64,000 nucleotides of DNA, taken from Orthonyx spaldingii (lineage: Eukaryota > Chordata > Aves > Passeriformes > Orthonychidae). The DNA is taken from assembly GCA_013397795.1 (NCBI GenBank), contig VZTJ01006079.1:62001-126000 (forward strand), read 5' to 3'. Below are positions 62,686 through 64,000 of the stretch, piece by piece. Positions within the stretch are counted from its first letter, which is position 1; each line of letters begins with the position of its first letter. The position numbers were made by a program, and so were the translations under genes. Under the pieces are notes generated by a model. That model ran no database searches and was not told where the DNA came from. It saw only the letters and a program-made list of their open reading frames with translations.

Positions 62686-63411
62686 AACCATAGAATCATT
62701 AAGGTTGGAAAAGACCTCTGATATCAACAAGTTCAAACCTTCCCTGAAGGCTGGAACAGTTTGGTCCACTATTATGCCATGTCCCTAAGTGCCACACTTA
62801 GACATTTTTTCTGAACACTTCCAGGGATGGTGATTCTACCACTGCCCTTTGCAGGAACCTACTGCAATACCTGACCAGACTTTCAGTGAAAAAACTTTTC
62901 CTAATCTCTGATTTAAGCCTTTCCTGACATAACTTTAGGCCATTTCCTCTTACCCTGTCACTTGTTTCCTGTGAGAAGAAACCCACACCCTAGCTTTCTA
63001 TAATCTTATTTTAGGTAGTTGTAGAGAGCAATAGGGTTGCCTCAAGCGTCCTTTTCTCAAGGCTAATTCCTTTCCTAGTCCTGATGACATCACCATTCAT
63101 GATACAGGTTGGGATGCCATTGGCCTTCTTGGCCACCTGGGCACTGCTGGCTCCTGTTCAGCCACTCTTGACCAGTACTCCCAGGTCCTTTTCCACCAGG
63201 CAGCTTTCCAACCACTCTGCCCCCAGCCTGTAGAGCTGCCCAAGGCTGTTGTGACCCAAGGGCAGGACTTGACACTTTGCCTTGTTGAACCTCATACAAT
63301 TGACCTCAGGGCATCAATCCAGCCTGTCCAGATCCCTCTGCAGGTCCTTCCTACCCTCTAGCAGATCTACACTGCCACACAACTCAGTGTTGCCTGCAAA
63401 TTTTCTGATGA
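62686..63411 (-). mobile_element. CR1 LINE 3' part with internal deletion, minus strand
   Basis: The forward reading starts with AACCATAGAATCATTAAGGT and GGAAAAGACCTCTGATATCA, the reverse complement of a CR1 3' end. It continues through AGTTGTAGAGAGCAATAGGG to 63070. It resumes at about 63075 with CATTCATGATACAGGTTGGG, GATGCCATTGGCCTTCTTGG, GTTGTGACCCAAGGGCAGGA and AACCTCATACAATTGACCTC, all CR1 ORF2 landmarks lying further upstream. About 250 bp of the usual sequence between the two parts are missing, so the copy carries an internal deletion. The minus frame 63299-63090 reads through worn ORF2. Confidence 0.9.
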
Positions 63412-64000
63412 TTTCCATAGATCACTTTCAACAAAAAGTATTTTGTGATTCTCTCACGTAAACATATGCACATACATATTGTGATAAATGCAAAAGCTTT
63501 GTCTTTCAGATTTTAAAAGGTGATACATATTATAATAATGGTCACACTATAAGTAAGTAGATTTGCAGATATTGCAGAAGCAGACACAATGAGAGCAAAA
63601 TGAATGATCAAGGTTGCAATTTACACAAATCTTTCCAACTCCAAGATAATATTTGAAAGAGTTAATAAGATTAGGAAAGGGAGACTCTAACATTTCAAAG
63701 TGCACAATGCAGAACTGAATCTGGGGTAAGACATGGTATACTGTGTGTTTAAACACAGCAAATATGTGAATCTCTACCTGAATAAAGCTCTAATTGGTAA
63801 CATGGAGAAATCTTGCTTTATTGACTGCAAAACCATAAAATGCAAAAGTATTCATAAAGGCTATCAAAGTACCTGCTTTCTTTTGTTCTTTGATATAAAA
63901 GCTGCAGGACTACTCATCATGCAAAGAAGTCTCACACTCCATTGTGCTTCAGTGTCCTGTATTCATAAAGCTGACCACTATGCTGTAGGTATTATAAACT
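63412..64000. other. unique AT-rich DNA, no gene seen
   Basis: Nothing recognised up to the window edge. The 69-codon minus frame 63756-63547 is motif-free. Confidence 0.55.

Overview
The window is vertebrate nuclear DNA and almost certainly from a bird. It is AT-rich, has no dense coding and carries many fragments of the avian/sauropsid LINE CR1. These are recognised by 3' tails ending in ATTCTATG-like octamers, by the conserved 'tggaagggaccttaaagatc' tail, and by degenerate CR1 ORF2 reading frames. It also carries long terminal repeats (LTRs) of avian endogenous retroviruses, including two copies of the ERVL-type LTR that is common in bird genomes. One ambiguous base (N) lies at 51762, so this is draft assembly sequence.

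I find no host protein-coding gene, tRNA, rRNA or other RNA gene that I can support. All open frames are short. The longest ones belong to CR1 ORF2 remnants or lie antisense inside an LTR; the rest are AT-rich chance frames. The window reads as a gene desert or the inside of a very long intron.

Layout. At 1-2.4 kb is unique AT-rich DNA with a small CACTAAT repeat at the edge. At 2.4-4.8 kb lie two plus-strand CR1 copies; the first is split by an ERVL LTR that carries a purine minisatellite. At 6.8-7.2 kb and 9.9-11.4 kb are minus-strand CR1 pieces, the second an interior piece of reverse transcriptase with neither end. At 12.4-13.1 kb is a solo LTR with a perfect 6-bp target duplication. At 13-21.8 kb is unique DNA with a GT-rich tract and one short CR1 tail. 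At 21.8-23.0 kb are two consecutive plus-strand CR1 3' ends. At 25.6-26.0 kb is a second ERVL LTR, at 27.1 kb a short CR1 tail, and at 29.1-29.8 kb another solo LTR with a perfect 5-bp target duplication. At 33.9-35.0 kb are two old minus-strand CR1 pieces. At 41.8-43.3 kb and 50.9-52.2 kb are two copies of one long LTR, both on the minus strand, with patchwork identity. Minus-strand CR1 3' ends follow at 53.0, 59.1 and 62.7 kb, with unique DNA between.

The most notable signals are structural. The two long LTRs are base-for-base identical over about 710 bp, yet their ends and 5' part are clearly diverged, and the N sits exactly where about 90 bp are missing from one copy. All repeats right of 33 kb lie on the minus strand, while most on the left lie on the plus strand. 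I did not find evidence of a new biological system.
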